64,000 bases of DNA, from contig NCRC01000012.1 of the NCBI GenBank assembly GCA_002894685.1, positions 1 through 64,000 of the forward strand, written 5' to 3'. A program made the position numbers and the translations under genes. Within the stretch, counting starts at the first letter, position 1; each line of letters opens with the position of its first letter. This document shows, piece after piece, positions 1-9,964 of this stretch. This DNA comes from Salinivenus lutea (lineage in GTDB: Bacteria > Bacteroidota > Rhodothermia > Rhodothermales > Salinibacteraceae). The notes beneath the pieces were generated by a model. The model had not been told where the DNA came from. It saw nothing but the letters and a program-made list of their open reading frames with translations, and searched no databases.

Positions 1-777
1 CCCCGTGGCCTGGCCCGTCGTTTCGCCGCGGGGCCGCACCGTCCGCCCGTCGTCCCCTCGACTGTCGACGTAGTAGGGGCGGGGGCCGATGCGCCACCCG
101 ACGAGAATGCTCGTGCGCGGGGTGTAGACGCTCGGGGGGCGGCGAGGGGCGGGCTCCTGCCGGCGCGCCTCCGGGTCGCGGTCCGATCGGCGGGAGGTCT
201 GCGACGCCTCCGGTGCCGAAAAGCCCATCCGCTCGACCACGAGATTGCGCAGCCGCACCCCGCGCCGTAGCGCCCGGCGGGCCTCCTCCGCGGGCACGTC
301 CAGGAAGACCCGGTCGTGCCCCACGGCCACCTCGAAGGAGTAGACGCTGGGCAGCGGGCGCAGCGCCATGCTATCGACGGCGACAATCATGTTGCCAATC
401 GGTTCCCCCTCCGCCACCACCTCGGCCCGCAGCTCCACGTTTACCATCCGAAGTCCCTGCGGCCCCTCCCGGCGCGGTTGGACCGCCCCTTCGTACAAGA
501 CGCGCGCCCCCGGCCGCCACCCGAGCACGAACGACCAGCGCGAGGTGGAGTCGGTGGCGGCGTACCGGTAGTCGAGGCCGAGCGAGTCGATTTCCGGGAG
601 GAGGTAGGGGGCCTGCGCGCCCATTTCGTCCAACAGCTGCGGCAGCGACTCGGGCCAGTCGACCAGCGACACCGTCCCACGAGCCGACGCGGCCCGCGTA
701 GATGCGCGGTCCTGAGCCTGAACACTCCCCATACTCAGAAGGAGGAAAACGCCAGTGGCGACGAGAAGACGAGACAT
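1..777 (-). CDS. Secreted protein of unknown function (3' end outside window)
   Basis: Reading the minus strand from the ATG at 777 gives 259 codons without a stop, running off the window edge, so the C-terminus is missing. The first 22 residues are a signal peptide (MSRLLVATGVFLLLSMGSVQAQ), so the protein is exported. The mature part contains a segment rich in Val, Trp and Gly (for example WSFVLGWRPGARVLYEG) that looks like beta structure, then a basic, proline-rich linker (about residues 195-220), then more beta-like sequence. I do not recognise a family. It lies downstream of recQ on the same strand with a 110-base gap that shows no clear terminator. The long plus-strand frames over it have no recognisable domain. 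Confidence 0.7.
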   Translation of the reverse strand, partial: MSRLLVATGVFLLLSMGSVQAQDRASTRAASARGTVSLVDWPESLPQLLDEMGAQAPYLLPEIDSLGLDYRYAATDSTSRWSFVLGWRPGARVLYEGAVQPRREGPQGLRMVNVELRAEVVAEGEPIGNMIVAVDSMALRPLPSVYSFEVAVGHDRVFLDVPAEEARRALRRGVRLRNLVVERMGFSAPEASQTSRRSDRDPEARRQEPAPRRPPSVYTPRTSILVGWRIGPRPYYVDSRGDDGRTVRPRGETTGQATG

Positions 778-887
778 GTGCGGCGGGTCGAATCTATGCG
801 GAGTCCATTTGTAAGCCGCATCTTCTCGGCAAATAGTTACAGTGCGACGACGACCAAGAGGCGTGCCCCCCCTTCACGCGCCGTCCC

Positions 888-2711
888 TCAAAACGTACGA
901 ATGACGTCCAGAAACGTCTCCCCGTACCGGTCGAGCTTCACGTCCCCCACCCCGTGCAGGTCCCGGAACGCCTCGGGCGTCTCGGGCCGGTGCTCCACCA
1001 TGGCGCGGAGCGTCTTGTCGTTGAAGATGACGTACGGCGGCACCTCCTGCTCCTCCGCCAGTTGGGTGCGCGTCTCCCGCAGGGCCTCGAACAGCTCGCG
1101 TTCCGGCCCCTGGTCGGGCAGCGGATCGTCGGGGGCCGTCTTGGTGGTGCTGGAGGCGGACGACGAGGCGGTCGCTCCCTTCTGCAGGGCCACCGTCTCG
1201 TTGCCGCGGAGCACCGGCCGACAGTCCTCTGTGAGCGTCAGCGCGCCGTAGCCGGCCACGTCCACCTCCACCATGCCCTTCGCCACCAGCTGCCGAATGA
1301 CGGCCCGCCACTCGCCCTTCGACCGATCCGCCCCGATGCCGTAGGTCGACACGTCGTCGTGGTTGTGGCGACGCACCTTCTCGGTGTCCTTCCCCAGGAG
1401 CACGTCGGTCACGTGCCCGCTGCCGAAGCGCTGCCCGGTCCGGGCGATGCAGGAAAGCACCTTCTGGGCCGCCGTCGTGGCGTCGTGGGTGGTGGGCGGG
1501 TCGAGGCAGTTGTCGCAGTTGCCACACCGCTCGCCCTCCATCTCTTCCCCGAAGTAGCCCAGGAGCACCTTGCGGCGGCAGTCGGCCGTCTCACAATAGC
1601 CGAGCAGGGCGTTCAGCTTGTGCCGCTGCGCCCAGCGGTGCTCGTCGTGCTCGGTCCCCCGATCGATGAGCTGGCGCAGGCGCACCACATCGCCCCGCCG
1701 GTACGTCATCCAGGCGGTGGCGGGGCGGCCGTCGCGCCCGGCGCGGCCGGTCTCCTGGTGGTAGGCCTCCAGGGTCTTCGGCACGTCGAGGTGGGCGACG
1801 AAGCGCACGTCGGGCTTGTCGATGCCCATGCCGAACGCCACCGTGGCGACGACGATGAGCCCGTCCTCGCGCAGAAAGCGATCCTGATGCGCTTCGCGCT
1901 GAGCCCCCGACAGGCCTGCGTGGTACGGGACGGCAGTGTGGCCCTGCTCGTTGAGCCAGTCGGCCGTCTGCTCCACGCTGTCCCGCGTGAGGCGGTACAC
2001 GATGCCGTTCTCGCCCGGGTGCGCCCGCCCAATGAAGTCGTCGAGCTGCCGGAGAGGATCGCTGCCTTTGGGCTCCACCACATAGCGGATGTTGGGACGG
2101 TCGAAGCCGGTCACGAACCGGTCGCGGTCCCCCATCCCCAGGCGGTCGAGGATGACCTGCTGCGTGGGCGGGTCCGCCGTGGCGGTGACGGCGATGCAGG
2201 GCACCTGGGGAAAGTCGTCCCGGAGCTTGGCCAGCTCCAGGTACTCGGGCCGAAAGTCGTGCCCCCACTGCGAGATGCAGTGGGCCTCGTCGATCGCCAG
2301 GAGCCCCGGGGTGGCCTGGGCGAGAAGATTCTTGAAGCGCGGCCGTGTGGCCCGCTCCGGCGCCACGTAGCAGAGATCCAGCTGGTCGTGCGTCAGCTGC
2401 TCCTCCACGGCCCGCCGGTCGTCGCGGCTCAGGCTGGAGTTGAGCACGGCGGCCCGCACGCCCCGCTGCTGGAGGGCGTCGACCTGGTCCTGCATGAGCG
2501 AGATGAGGGGCGACACGACGATCCCGGTCCCCTGCCGCACCATCGCCGGAATCTGGTAGCAGAGCGACTTGCCCCCGCCCGTCGGCATCACCACCATCGC
2601 GTCGCCGCCGCCCACCACCCGATCGATGATGCGCTCCTGGTGCGGGCGGAACGCCTCGTAGCCAAAAACGGACTGGAGAACGTGCGTGGGATCAGCGTCG
2701 GTGACGGTCAT
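888..2711 (-). CDS. recQ: ATP-dependent DNA helicase RecQ
   Basis: A 3'-5' DNA helicase of the RecQ family, which acts in recombination and in repair of stalled forks. The 607 residues match the usual bacterial length. Visible in order: Walker A GGGKS at 45-49, DEAH box at 140-143 within [19 protein letters not shown], helicase C-terminal motifs including the arginine-finger region [10 protein letters not shown], then the RecQ zinc-binding segment with four Cys (C-ETAD-C ... C-GN-C, about 373-400), a winged helix, and a C-terminal HRDC domain (about 535-607, ending [14 protein letters not shown]). The start is the ATG at 2711. The divergent iron-sulfur gene begins 190 bases away, so the gap must hold both promoters. 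Nothing is missing from the catalytic set. Confidence 0.97.
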   Translation of the reverse strand: MTVTDADPTHVLQSVFGYEAFRPHQERIIDRVVGGGDAMVVMPTGGGKSLCYQIPAMVRQGTGIVVSPLISLMQDQVDALQQRGVRAAVLNSSLSRDDRRAVEEQLTHDQLDLCYVAPERATRPRFKNLLAQATPGLLAIDEAHCISQWGHDFRPEYLELAKLRDDFPQVPCIAVTATADPPTQQVILDRLGMGDRDRFVTGFDRPNIRYVVEPKGSDPLRQLDDFIGRAHPGENGIVYRLTRDSVEQTADWLNEQGHTAVPYHAGLSGAQREAHQDRFLREDGLIVVATVAFGMGIDKPDVRFVAHLDVPKTLEAYHQETGRAGRDGRPATAWMTYRRGDVVRLRQLIDRGTEHDEHRWAQRHKLNALLGYCETADCRRKVLLGYFGEEMEGERCGNCDNCLDPPTTHDATTAAQKVLSCIARTGQRFGSGHVTDVLLGKDTEKVRRHNHDDVSTYGIGADRSKGEWRAVIRQLVAKGMVEVDVAGYGALTLTEDCRPVLRGNETVALQKGATASSSASSTTKTAPDDPLPDQGPERELFEALRETRTQLAEEQEVPPYVIFNDKTLRAMVEHRPETPEAFRDLHGVGDVKLDRYGETFLDVIRTF

Positions 2712-2901
2712 CGGGATCTGCTCTCAAGTACGAACGACGTCGGGCCCGGAGTGCCTTTCCGGCTGCGTACATCTTCCATACCGAACGGACCCCCACAAGA
2801 TCGCCGCCCCGGACTGAGTCCCCGCAAATTACGCATTCGAACGCCCGCGCCCCCTCCCCGTACCCCGAAGACACTACGCCCCATCGTTTTCCTCTTCTCC
2901 C

Positions 2902-3552
2902 ATGGATACCACCGTCTACACCTACGAGGGCGACGACGTCACCGTCACGTGGGACCGCGAGCGCTGCATCCACGCCCAGGCCTGCGTGGACGGCCTCCCA
3001 AACGTCTTCGACCCGGAGCGACGGCCCTGGATTGCCCCCGACCAGGCCGACCCCGACGCCGTGGAGGCCGTGGTGCCCCGCTGCCCCACCGGCGCGCTCC
3101 ACCTCACCCGCAACGGCACCGATCCCGAGCCGACGCCCGAGACCAATCGAATCTCGATTGCCCCGAACGGCCCCCTCTACGTCCACGCCGACGCCGAGCT
3201 GATCGACAGCGACGGCGAGACGCTCCTGTCGGATACGCGCATGGCGCTCTGCCGCTGCGGCCGGTCCGACAACAAGCCGCTCTGCGACGGAAGCCACGAG
3301 GCGGGCTTTGACGACCCCGGCCAGATCGCCGTCGATCATCTGTCGTCCCCCGACGATCCCGAGACAGACGGCCGGCTCCGCATCCGGGCGACCGAGGACG
3401 GTCCCTTTGTGATCGAGGGGCCGGTGACGATCACGGCCGCCGACGAGGACACGATCTCGGGCCACCGGGGCGCGCTCTGCCGCTGTGGGGCCTCGGAAAG
3501 CAAGCCGTTCTGCGACGGAACCCACGCCGACGTAGGGTTCGAGTCGGACTGA
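2902..3552 (+). CDS. Fusion of YjdI-type [4Fe-4S] domain and two CDGSH [2Fe-2S] domains
   Basis: A cytoplasmic iron-sulfur protein of 216 residues with three cluster modules. Residues 1-70 match the YjdI/Fer4_19 mono-cluster family (RCIHAQACVDGLPNVFD, Cys22 and Cys28, then RCPTGAL with Cys61). Two CDGSH zinc-finger-like modules follow, each with the three-Cys-one-His ligand set of mitoNEET relatives: Cys117, Cys119, Cys128, His132 (CRCGRSDNKPLCDGSH) and Cys193, Cys195, Cys204, His208 (CRCGASESKPFCDGTH). YjdI and CDGSH domains are known to co-occur in bacteria. The role is probably electron transfer or redox/iron sensing, but no substrate can be named. The gene stands alone, divergent from recQ. 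Confidence 0.9.
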   Translation: MDTTVYTYEGDDVTVTWDRERCIHAQACVDGLPNVFDPERRPWIAPDQADPDAVEAVVPRCPTGALHLTRNGTDPEPTPETNRISIAPNGPLYVHADAELIDSDGETLLSDTRMALCRCGRSDNKPLCDGSHEAGFDDPGQIAVDHLSSPDDPETDGRLRIRATEDGPFVIEGPVTITAADEDTISGHRGALCRCGASESKPFCDGTHADVGFESD

Positions 3553-3761
3553 GGGAGGCGACGGGGAATCGTTACACTACGGAGCCGGAACGGGCCCCTC
3601 CCTCCATCCCCGTGTCGCCCGGGACCTTGAAGCAGGTCCGGGGGCGTGCCTCCCACGAATATTTCATCGGTCGCCCCCGGAACTGTTGACGATGCCCCCC
3701 GCAGTGGGTATTCATCTTGGGTAGTCGTCCGGTCGTTTTTCCCACCTCGCCCGTCTCCGTC

Positions 3762-5543
3762 ATGCCCGCCGCTGCTCGGTCGCTTCTCGTTGGCCTCTGC
3801 ATCGTTCTCCTGGGAATTGGGAGTGCCGGGTGCGGAACCGTCACCTCCATGCTCCCCACCGAGACGAAGATGGTGCCCAAGGACACCCTGCTCGTGATGG
3901 CGAGCGACAGCACCGAGCTGCGCCCCGAGGTGGCCCGCCTCTACGCCCTGGAGACCGAACTGCTGACCACGACGGACAGCGCCCACACGGCCCGCCTCCT
4001 GAACCGGGCGATGACAGACCTCGCCACGCTCCTCCGCGAGACCCCGCAGGCCCTGGAGGCGGACGCTGTCCGCGAGCTTTACGGCGGCCTCACCGCCGAG
4101 TACCGCCGCTTCCACGGCTACGGCGCCGACCCGGACTCCCTCACCATGGCCCGCGGCCGGATTTTCTCGGTGCGGGCCCGCCTCTTCGACTCCCTGGACG
4201 ACGTGGAAAACCCGTTCCTGGAAGCCGAGCCGCCCGCCGGGCCCACCGAGGTCGAGGGCATGTCCGTGTCCCTCACCTCCAACCGCCTCGTCAACGAGAG
4301 CATCGAATACCTGCAGAAGGAGACCGGCCGGCACGTGGATCAGTGGCTCCAGCGTGCGCAGGTCTACGGCCCGATGATCGACCACATCCTGGCCGACGAA
4401 GGCGTGCCCCCCGAGTTGAAGTACCTCGCCATGGTGGAGAGCGGCCTGAACCCCGAGGCGCGCAGCTGGGCCGGCGCCGTGGGCATGTGGCAATTTATGG
4501 CGGGCACGGGACGACGCTACGGCCTTCGCGTGAACGCATGGGTCGATGAGCGGCGCGACCCCGAAAAAGCCACCCGTGCCGCCGCCCGCCACCTCAGCGA
4601 CTTGCACGAGGAGTTCGGCGACTGGCACCTGGCCATGGCGGCCTACAACTGCGGCGCAGGCTGCGTCCGACGGGCCCTCCGCCGCGTCGACGCCGACGAC
4701 CCGACGTACTGGGACGCCTACGACTACCTCCCGCAGGAGACCCAGGGCTACGTGCCCATGTTCATTGCCGCCACCCGCATTATGAGCAACCCGGACGCCT
4801 ACGACGTGGGGGCGGCGCCCGCCACGCCCGCCTTCGCCTACGATTACGTGCCGGTGCACGGCAGCATGCTGTCCCTTCGCACCGTGGCCGAGCTCGCCGG
4901 CACGGATCGCAGCACCATTCAGTCCCTCAACCCGGAACTCCGACGGGGCCGCGTCCCGCCGTCCAAGGATCGCTACCACCTCCGCATCCCGCTCGGCAGC
5001 TACCCCCGGTTCGCCTGGAACTACGCCGACCTGCCGGACCGACAGAAGCAACCGGCCACCACCTACACGGTGCGGGCCGGCGACACCCTCTCCGAAATCG
5101 CCGTCCGCTTCGGCACCTCCAGCGACGTGCTGCGCCGCCTGAACGACATGGACGACACCCTCATTCGGGCCGGCGACACCCTCGTGGTGCCCGTCCGCGA
5201 GTACGACCACGCCCTCGCCGATACGGAGTCCTCCACCCAGCAGCCGATTCGGGTGCAGTACGGCATGAACGCGCCCGTCCAGCCCCTCGATCGGATTGAG
5301 GTGACCGACCGCTCGGCCCCCTCCGACTCCACAGACGCGGACGGCGCCTCCTCGCCCTCCCTCGCCAGCACCGACTCGGGAAGCGGGAGCGAAACCGTCG
5401 CGTCCACCTACGAGGTCCAGCAGGGCGACACGCTCGGCGGCATCGCGCAGCGCTTCGGCGTGAGCGTGCAACAGCTCCGGGCCTGGAACGACCTCAACGG
5501 CAGCCGCATCTATCCGGGGCAGCGCCTCCAGATCAGCGAATAG
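3762..5543 (+). CDS. mltD: Membrane-bound lytic murein transglycosylase D-type lipoprotein with two LysM domains
   Basis: Cleaves the glycan strands of peptidoglycan to 1,6-anhydro products. The start is the ATG at 3762 because it begins a lipoprotein signal ending GIGSAGC, whereas the TTG at 3717 would put 15 hydrophilic residues in front. In order: a helical N-region, an SLT (GH23) domain with the catalytic Glu at about 226 in YLAMVESGLNPEARSWAG followed by GAVGMWQFM and MAAYNCG, then two LysM repeats (from about 434, TYTVRAGDTLSEIA, and from about 548, TYEVQQGDTLGGIA). A Ser/Asp-rich linker separates the LysM domains. The protein is 593 residues and should sit on the inner face of the outer membrane. 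It converges on the TM2 gene 39 bases downstream. Confidence 0.95.
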   Translation: MPAAARSLLVGLCIVLLGIGSAGCGTVTSMLPTETKMVPKDTLLVMASDSTELRPEVARLYALETELLTTTDSAHTARLLNRAMTDLATLLRETPQALEADAVRELYGGLTAEYRRFHGYGADPDSLTMARGRIFSVRARLFDSLDDVENPFLEAEPPAGPTEVEGMSVSLTSNRLVNESIEYLQKETGRHVDQWLQRAQVYGPMIDHILADEGVPPELKYLAMVESGLNPEARSWAGAVGMWQFMAGTGRRYGLRVNAWVDERRDPEKATRAAARHLSDLHEEFGDWHLAMAAYNCGAGCVRRALRRVDADDPTYWDAYDYLPQETQGYVPMFIAATRIMSNPDAYDVGAAPATPAFAYDYVPVHGSMLSLRTVAELAGTDRSTIQSLNPELRRGRVPPSKDRYHLRIPLGSYPRFAWNYADLPDRQKQPATTYTVRAGDTLSEIAVRFGTSSDVLRRLNDMDDTLIRAGDTLVVPVREYDHALADTESSTQQPIRVQYGMNAPVQPLDRIEVTDRSAPSDSTDADGASSPSLASTDSGSGSETVASTYEVQQGDTLGGIAQRFGVSVQQLRAWNDLNGSRIYPGQRLQISE

Positions 5544-5582
5544 CCGGACGCCCCCTCGCTCCGCACGACGCCGCCCCCCTGC

Positions 5583-5945
5583 TCACTCGTCGCCGTACAC
5601 GTTCCGCACCGTCTCGGCCACCTCCATCGCCTCCTGGCGGTTGTAGCGGAGCGCGATGTTCTGATAGTTGATCATGTCGTAGATCGTCCCGATCACGCAG
5701 AGGCCCCCAGTCAGCAGGTACAGCACCCCCATCCCAAACTCCTCGACGTAGAAGCGCTGCAGCCCCGCCGCGCCCAGCAGCCCCACCGCGGCGAGAATGA
5801 GAATGTGGGTCGGCTCGCGGCGGCGGGTCCGGTAGATGCGCGCGAACTGTTCGGCCTGCGCATCGCTCATCTTGTTGAGAAGACGAGCCACTTCGACCTG
5901 CTCGTCGCCGTCGAGTTCGGGGAGATGCTGAAGAACCTTAGACAT
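5583..5945 (-). CDS. TM2-domain membrane protein
   Basis: 120 residues. The N-terminal half (MSKVLQHLPELDGDEQVEVARLLNKM) is a predicted cytoplasmic helical segment ending in basic residues (RTRRREP). It is followed by two membrane helices with a TM2 signature: GLQRFYVEEFGMGVLYLLTGG then GTIYDMINY, the pattern of a first helix, an FY turn, a glycine-rich second helix and an Asp. The function of bacterial TM2 proteins is not established. Its start overlaps the end of the DUF2752 gene by 8 bases, so the two are co-transcribed and probably translationally coupled. This pairing is familiar in Bacteroidota. Confidence 0.85.
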   Translation of the reverse strand: MSKVLQHLPELDGDEQVEVARLLNKMSDAQAEQFARIYRTRRREPTHILILAAVGLLGAAGLQRFYVEEFGMGVLYLLTGGLCVIGTIYDMINYQNIALRYNRQEAMEVAETVRNVYGDE

Positions 5946-6318
5946 GGGAGGCGGCAGTTGGGAAGGAAGCGTGCGACGATTGATCGCCCGAGGGAGCGGC
6001 GGCCGCGGATCGGCGACAGAGCCGAATCACGTGGGCCCCAATCATCCCCACGGCCGGGCCGGCGAGCGGATGCATGGCCCACGACGCCGCAAACTGCCCG
6101 CGGGCGAGCAGCGCAATGGCGCGCCCCAGCCCCTCCCCCGGACACGGCAGGCCCAGATGCTCCAGCAGACACAGGGTGATCCCCTCGGCCTGCGGATCGA
6201 GGCTCGCCACGCCGACGAGGGCGGCAATCCAGAACACGGCTTCGACCGGCACTCGCCGAAGGAATGAGCCCCCACGTGCGTGGGCCATGGGAATGGGACG
6301 CATGAACGAAAAGGACAA
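5938..6318 (-). CDS. DUF2752 family membrane protein
   Basis: 126 residues with about three hydrophobic segments. The family signature is seen as LCLLEHLGLPCPGEGLGRAI followed by ASWAMHPLAGP; members normally read CP(x)CGxTRA, and here the second Cys is replaced (PCPGEG), so a possible metal or redox pair is lost. The function of the family is unknown. I took the ATG at 6318; in-frame ATGs at 6303 and 6288 would shorten the N-terminus by 5 or 10 residues and cannot be excluded. It is the first gene of the overlapping pair with the TM2 gene and is divergent from the S9 peptidase gene. Confidence 0.75.
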   Translation of the reverse strand: MSFSFMRPIPMAHARGGSFLRRVPVEAVFWIAALVGVASLDPQAEGITLCLLEHLGLPCPGEGLGRAIALLARGQFAASWAMHPLAGPAVGMIGAHVIRLCRRSAAAAPSGDQSSHASFPTAASHV

Positions 6319-6454
6319 TGCATTTCCTGTACGTGCCCCCCTCGCCGACTGTTACCGCGCGTTCCGTCTCCCTTGCGGCGACGTATCGAAATTGGATCGG
6401 CGCGCCCCTATGTTGCACGAGTGCGTCGCTCTCCCCAGCACCCGCTTCCAGAAC

Positions 6455-8872
6455 ATGGTTCGCGTCCGCCGTCTCGTTCTTTTCGCCCTCCTTCTCCCCC
6501 TGGTGGCCCACGCCCAACCGGCCGAGCGCACCTCGCCGCTCTCCGTTCAGCAAATCATGCAGGAGCCCGAACCGTGGGTCGGCGACTGGCCCGACGATCC
6601 GCGGTGGCACGAGAGCGGCGACACCCTGTACTTTGACTGGAACCCCGGCGGGCGCTTCGAAAGCGACTCGCTCTACAAGGTCGCCCGGGCCGGCGGCGGG
6701 CCCGTAAAGGTGCCCCCCGCCGAGCGTCGCTCGCATCCGCCCACCTTCGACGGCTGGCACCACGGCGAACACGTCTACACCGACGGCGCCGAGCGCAAAG
6801 TGTACACGGCAGACGGCGACCTGTACCTCTACGACCGGGCGGCCGACGAGCAAACCCGCCTCACCGACACGCGGGCCCAGGTCTCGGACCCGCGCTTCAG
6901 CCCCGACGGCTCGCGCGTTCTCTTTCAACGGGACGACAACCTGTTCTCGCTCGACCTCCCCACGGGCCGCCTCCGGCAGCGCACCGACCTCCGCTCCGGC
7001 CCCGAGCCGCAGGACGAGTCCCCCACGCCCCGCGAGGAGTTTCTGCAGGACCAGCAGCTGGAGCTTTTTGAAACCTTCCGCGAGGAGAAGGCCGAGGACG
7101 AGCGCGCCGACACGCTGCAGGAGCACGACCGCCAGGCCGCCGACCCGCCGCCGACGTTCTACACCGGCGACGCCCAGGTGACCGACCTTCGGCTCGATCC
7201 GACCGAGCGGTTCGTCACCGTGGCCCTGCAGTCACAGCCCGACGCTGCGGAGCCGACCGAGGTGATCGATTACGTCACGCGCTCGGGCCACGCCGACGTG
7301 CTGCAGGCGCGCCCCAAGGTGGGCATTCCGCCCGACGCCTTCGCGCTCCACGTGCAGGACCTGGCGCGCGACACCACCCTCGAGGTCAACCTTCACCAGC
7401 TCCCCGGGGCCTACGACGTGCCCGAGTACCGCCAGGAGCAGGGCGTGGACCTCGACTCCAGTGAGGCCAAGCGGGCCCTCTACAGCTACGGCCCCTACTG
7501 GAGCCCCGACGGAGACCACGCCGTCCTGGTGGTGCGGGCCGACGACAATAAGGACCGATGGATCGCCCGCCTCGATCCCACGACCGGCGACCTCACGGTG
7601 CTCGACCGTCAGCACGACGCGGCCTGGATCGGCGGCCCCGGCATCAGCGCGTACGGCGGGCCCGGCACCGTCGGCTGGATGCCCGACGGCGAGCGCTTCT
7701 ACTTTCAGAGCGAGGCGACCGGCTACAGCCACCTCTACACGGTCGACGTGGAGAGCGGCGCGACGACGCAACTCACGAGCGGGGACTTTGAGATTCACGA
7801 TCCGCAGCTTTCGCGGGACGGAAGCACCTGGTTCTTCACGAGCACCCGCCACTCGCCGCATGAGCGGCACCTCTACCGCATGCCGGCCGAGGGCGGCTCG
7901 ATGACACGCCTCACGCAGGCCCCCGGCACGCACACGAGCGCCCTGAGCCCGGACGGCAACCGCCTCGCGACCCTCTACACCACCTCTACCCAGCCGGCCG
8001 ACCTCTACCTCCGGGACGCCACCGCCGAGGCATCGCGCACCCGCGTCACGGAGTCCCCTACCGAGGACTGGAGCGCATACGACTGGCGCGACCCCGAAAC
8101 CCTCCGCTTCGAGGCGTCGGACGGCGTCGAGGTGCCCGCCCACGTCTTTCGGCCCGAGGACCCGAACGGCGCCGCCGTCCTCTTCGTCCACGGCGCCGGC
8201 TACCTCCAAAACGTGAACGACGCCTTTACGCCCTATTTCCGGGAGTACATGTTCCACAACCTGCTCACGGATCTCGGCTACACGGTGATCAACGTGGACT
8301 ACCGCGGCTCGGCGGGCTACGGGCGCGACTGGCGCACGGCCGTGTACCGCCACATGGGCGGGCGCGACCTGCAGGACTACGTCGACGCCTCCGAGTGGGT
8401 CGCGGACACGTACGACATCCGGCCCGAGCGACAGTTCATCTACGGGGGCTCCTACGGCGGCTTTATGACGCTGATGGCCCTCTTCACCGCGCCGGAGCAC
8501 TTCGGCGGCGGCGCGGCCCTGCGCTCGGTGACCGACTGGGCCCACTACAACGACGTGTACACCTCCAACATCCTGAACACCCCGCAGACCGACTCCCTCG
8601 CCTACGCCCGCTCCTCGCCCATCTACCACGCCGAGGGCCTGGAGGACCCGCTGCTCATGCCCCACGGCCTGGTGGACACGAACGTGCAGGCGCAGGACAT
8701 CTTCCGCCTCACGCAGCGCCTCATCGAGCTGGGCAAGGAGGACTGGGACCTGGCGCTCTACCCGGTGGAGGGGCACGGCTTTGAGGAACCCGCCAGCTGG
8801 ACCGACGAGTACCGCCGCATTCTGGACCTCATTCAGTCGAGCGTGGGCCCGGAGCGCTCGGACGCCCAGTAG
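6455..8872 (+). CDS. Secreted prolyl oligopeptidase family (S9) peptidase, DPP-IV-like
   Basis: An exported serine peptidase of 805 residues that should clip dipeptides or short peptides. The open frame begins far upstream, but the ATG at 6455 starts a clean signal peptide (MVRVRRLVLFALLLPLVAHAQ). The middle of the protein is a WD40-like/PD40 beta-propeller with blade motifs such as RFSPDGSRVLFQRDDNLF and YWSPDGDHAVLVV. The C-terminal alpha/beta-hydrolase domain holds the catalytic triad: Ser666 in GGSYGGFMT, Asp741 in HGLVDTNV, His774 in EGHGF. A highly charged stretch (about 205-235, rich in Glu, Asp and Arg) lies inside the propeller. Likely periplasmic or surface; it converges on the beta-propeller gene 39 bases away. 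Confidence 0.93.
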   Translation: MVRVRRLVLFALLLPLVAHAQPAERTSPLSVQQIMQEPEPWVGDWPDDPRWHESGDTLYFDWNPGGRFESDSLYKVARAGGGPVKVPPAERRSHPPTFDGWHHGEHVYTDGAERKVYTADGDLYLYDRAADEQTRLTDTRAQVSDPRFSPDGSRVLFQRDDNLFSLDLPTGRLRQRTDLRSGPEPQDESPTPREEFLQDQQLELFETFREEKAEDERADTLQEHDRQAADPPPTFYTGDAQVTDLRLDPTERFVTVALQSQPDAAEPTEVIDYVTRSGHADVLQARPKVGIPPDAFALHVQDLARDTTLEVNLHQLPGAYDVPEYRQEQGVDLDSSEAKRALYSYGPYWSPDGDHAVLVVRADDNKDRWIARLDPTTGDLTVLDRQHDAAWIGGPGISAYGGPGTVGWMPDGERFYFQSEATGYSHLYTVDVESGATTQLTSGDFEIHDPQLSRDGSTWFFTSTRHSPHERHLYRMPAEGGSMTRLTQAPGTHTSALSPDGNRLATLYTTSTQPADLYLRDATAEASRTRVTESPTEDWSAYDWRDPETLRFEASDGVEVPAHVFRPEDPNGAAVLFVHGAGYLQNVNDAFTPYFREYMFHNLLTDLGYTVINVDYRGSAGYGRDWRTAVYRHMGGRDLQDYVDASEWVADTYDIRPERQFIYGGSYGGFMTLMALFTAPEHFGGGAALRSVTDWAHYNDVYTSNILNTPQTDSLAYARSSPIYHAEGLEDPLLMPHGLVDTNVQAQDIFRLTQRLIELGKEDWDLALYPVEGHGFEEPASWTDEYRRILDLIQSSVGPERSDAQ

Positions 8873-8911
8873 GCCCGTCGAACGCCGCAGGGGGCGGGGA
8901 AACGGCCCGCC

Positions 8912-9892
8912 TCACTCGGCGTCCGGTGCGCGATCCCCGCCGAGCGAAAGTGTAAACACGTCCCGGTTTTCGTTGACGATCCGCAGCGTCTGGGGATCGT
9001 CCCAGCTCACGGCCTCGGCCTGCTTGAGGCGCGACCCTGGCAGTTTGATGGCCCGGGGCTCCGTCGAGAGCCACTGGTCGCCCTTCTCCGGCCGGGAAAA
9101 GATCCAGACCCCGGTCGTGCAGACCACGGCCAGCCGGTCGCCACTCGGGCTGAGCGCCGCCCCCGTAGGCGGAGCGATCGAGGGGTGACGGTCCACGAGC
9201 GTGAGCGTGTTGACGCGGTGCAGGTGTTCGGTATCCAGCCGGTAGAGGGTCGTCCCCGCGTCCAGCTGGTTAATTTTCTGGCCCTTGCGCCGCTTGGTGA
9301 GCACGTAGAGGGTGCCGTCGTCTATGAAAAGGCTCTCGGCGTCGTATTCCCACTTCTCCGCCGGGTAGGTCTTCTGGTCCGGGTACCGAATCTGGAGGTG
9401 CTTCATCGACCGGGTGCGCCGGGCGTAGTAGTAGGGCTCCCGGATGACGTAGATGCCAAGGTCGCGCCGCGCATTGCCGTTGTTTCCGATGTCGCCGACG
9501 TACAGAACGCTGTCCTCCACGGCCATGGTCTCGTAGTCGATGTGGGCGGCGGCCCCAAGGTGCAGCCCGGGCCAGGCGGGGCGGTCGGTCGTGTCGAGTG
9601 CCGCGCCGACCGCGTAGGTGTCCCGCCGCCACGGCGCCAGGTGGGCCGCCCCGGTGCTGTCGATGGCAAACAGGCGGGGCGAATCGCCGCTGTCGTTGTG
9701 CACCCACCAGACGTTGTCGAACTGCGGGCTTTTCACGATCCCGCTCATTTCGTCGATCGGGGGATGCGTGGCCTCCCCGGCCTTTTGCAGGCGCGGGTCG
9801 GCGGGCTGGGCCCAGGCGGGAGGGGATGCCCCCGCGGCCAGCAGCACAGCCAGTCCAGCGACAAGGGATCGGAGGAAACGAAACGAAATCAT
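8912..9892 (-). CDS. Secreted beta-propeller-like protein, intact copy
   Basis: 326 residues with a signal peptide (ends ASPPAWAQ). After it comes EMSGIVKSPQFDNVWWVHND, then repeated patterns of the kind found in propeller proteins (DSVLYVGDIGNNGNARRDLG, DDGTLYVLTKRR, SPSGDRLAVVCTTGVWIFSR). The opening motif, an MSGI segment followed by a VHNDSGD turn and FAID, resembles secreted propellers annotated as SdiA-regulated or phytase-like, but no catalytic site is evident and I assign no enzyme function. It is the last gene of the same-strand surface locus, 72 bases after the fibronectin lipoprotein. A decayed relative lies at about 20680-21010. Confidence 0.75.
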   Translation of the reverse strand: MISFRFLRSLVAGLAVLLAAGASPPAWAQPADPRLQKAGEATHPPIDEMSGIVKSPQFDNVWWVHNDSGDSPRLFAIDSTGAAHLAPWRRDTYAVGAALDTTDRPAWPGLHLGAAAHIDYETMAVEDSVLYVGDIGNNGNARRDLGIYVIREPYYYARRTRSMKHLQIRYPDQKTYPAEKWEYDAESLFIDDGTLYVLTKRRKGQKINQLDAGTTLYRLDTEHLHRVNTLTLVDRHPSIAPPTGAALSPSGDRLAVVCTTGVWIFSRPEKGDQWLSTEPRAIKLPGSRLKQAEAVSWDDPQTLRIVNENRDVFTLSLGGDRAPDAE

Positions 9893-9964
9893 GAGACACA
9901 GACCACCATCGACTGAGACGGATGCCCCCGAGGGGAGAACGACCGATGTTGCCGAGTGTGGGGG

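Noticed and set aside
954..3311. 785-codon plus-strand frame over recQ
   Set aside because: Antisense to RecQ, which has every helicase motif.
3336..5471. 711-codon minus-strand frame opposite mltD
   Set aside because: mltD on the plus strand has lipobox, SLT and LysM motifs; the minus frame is His/Val/Gly-rich with no domain.
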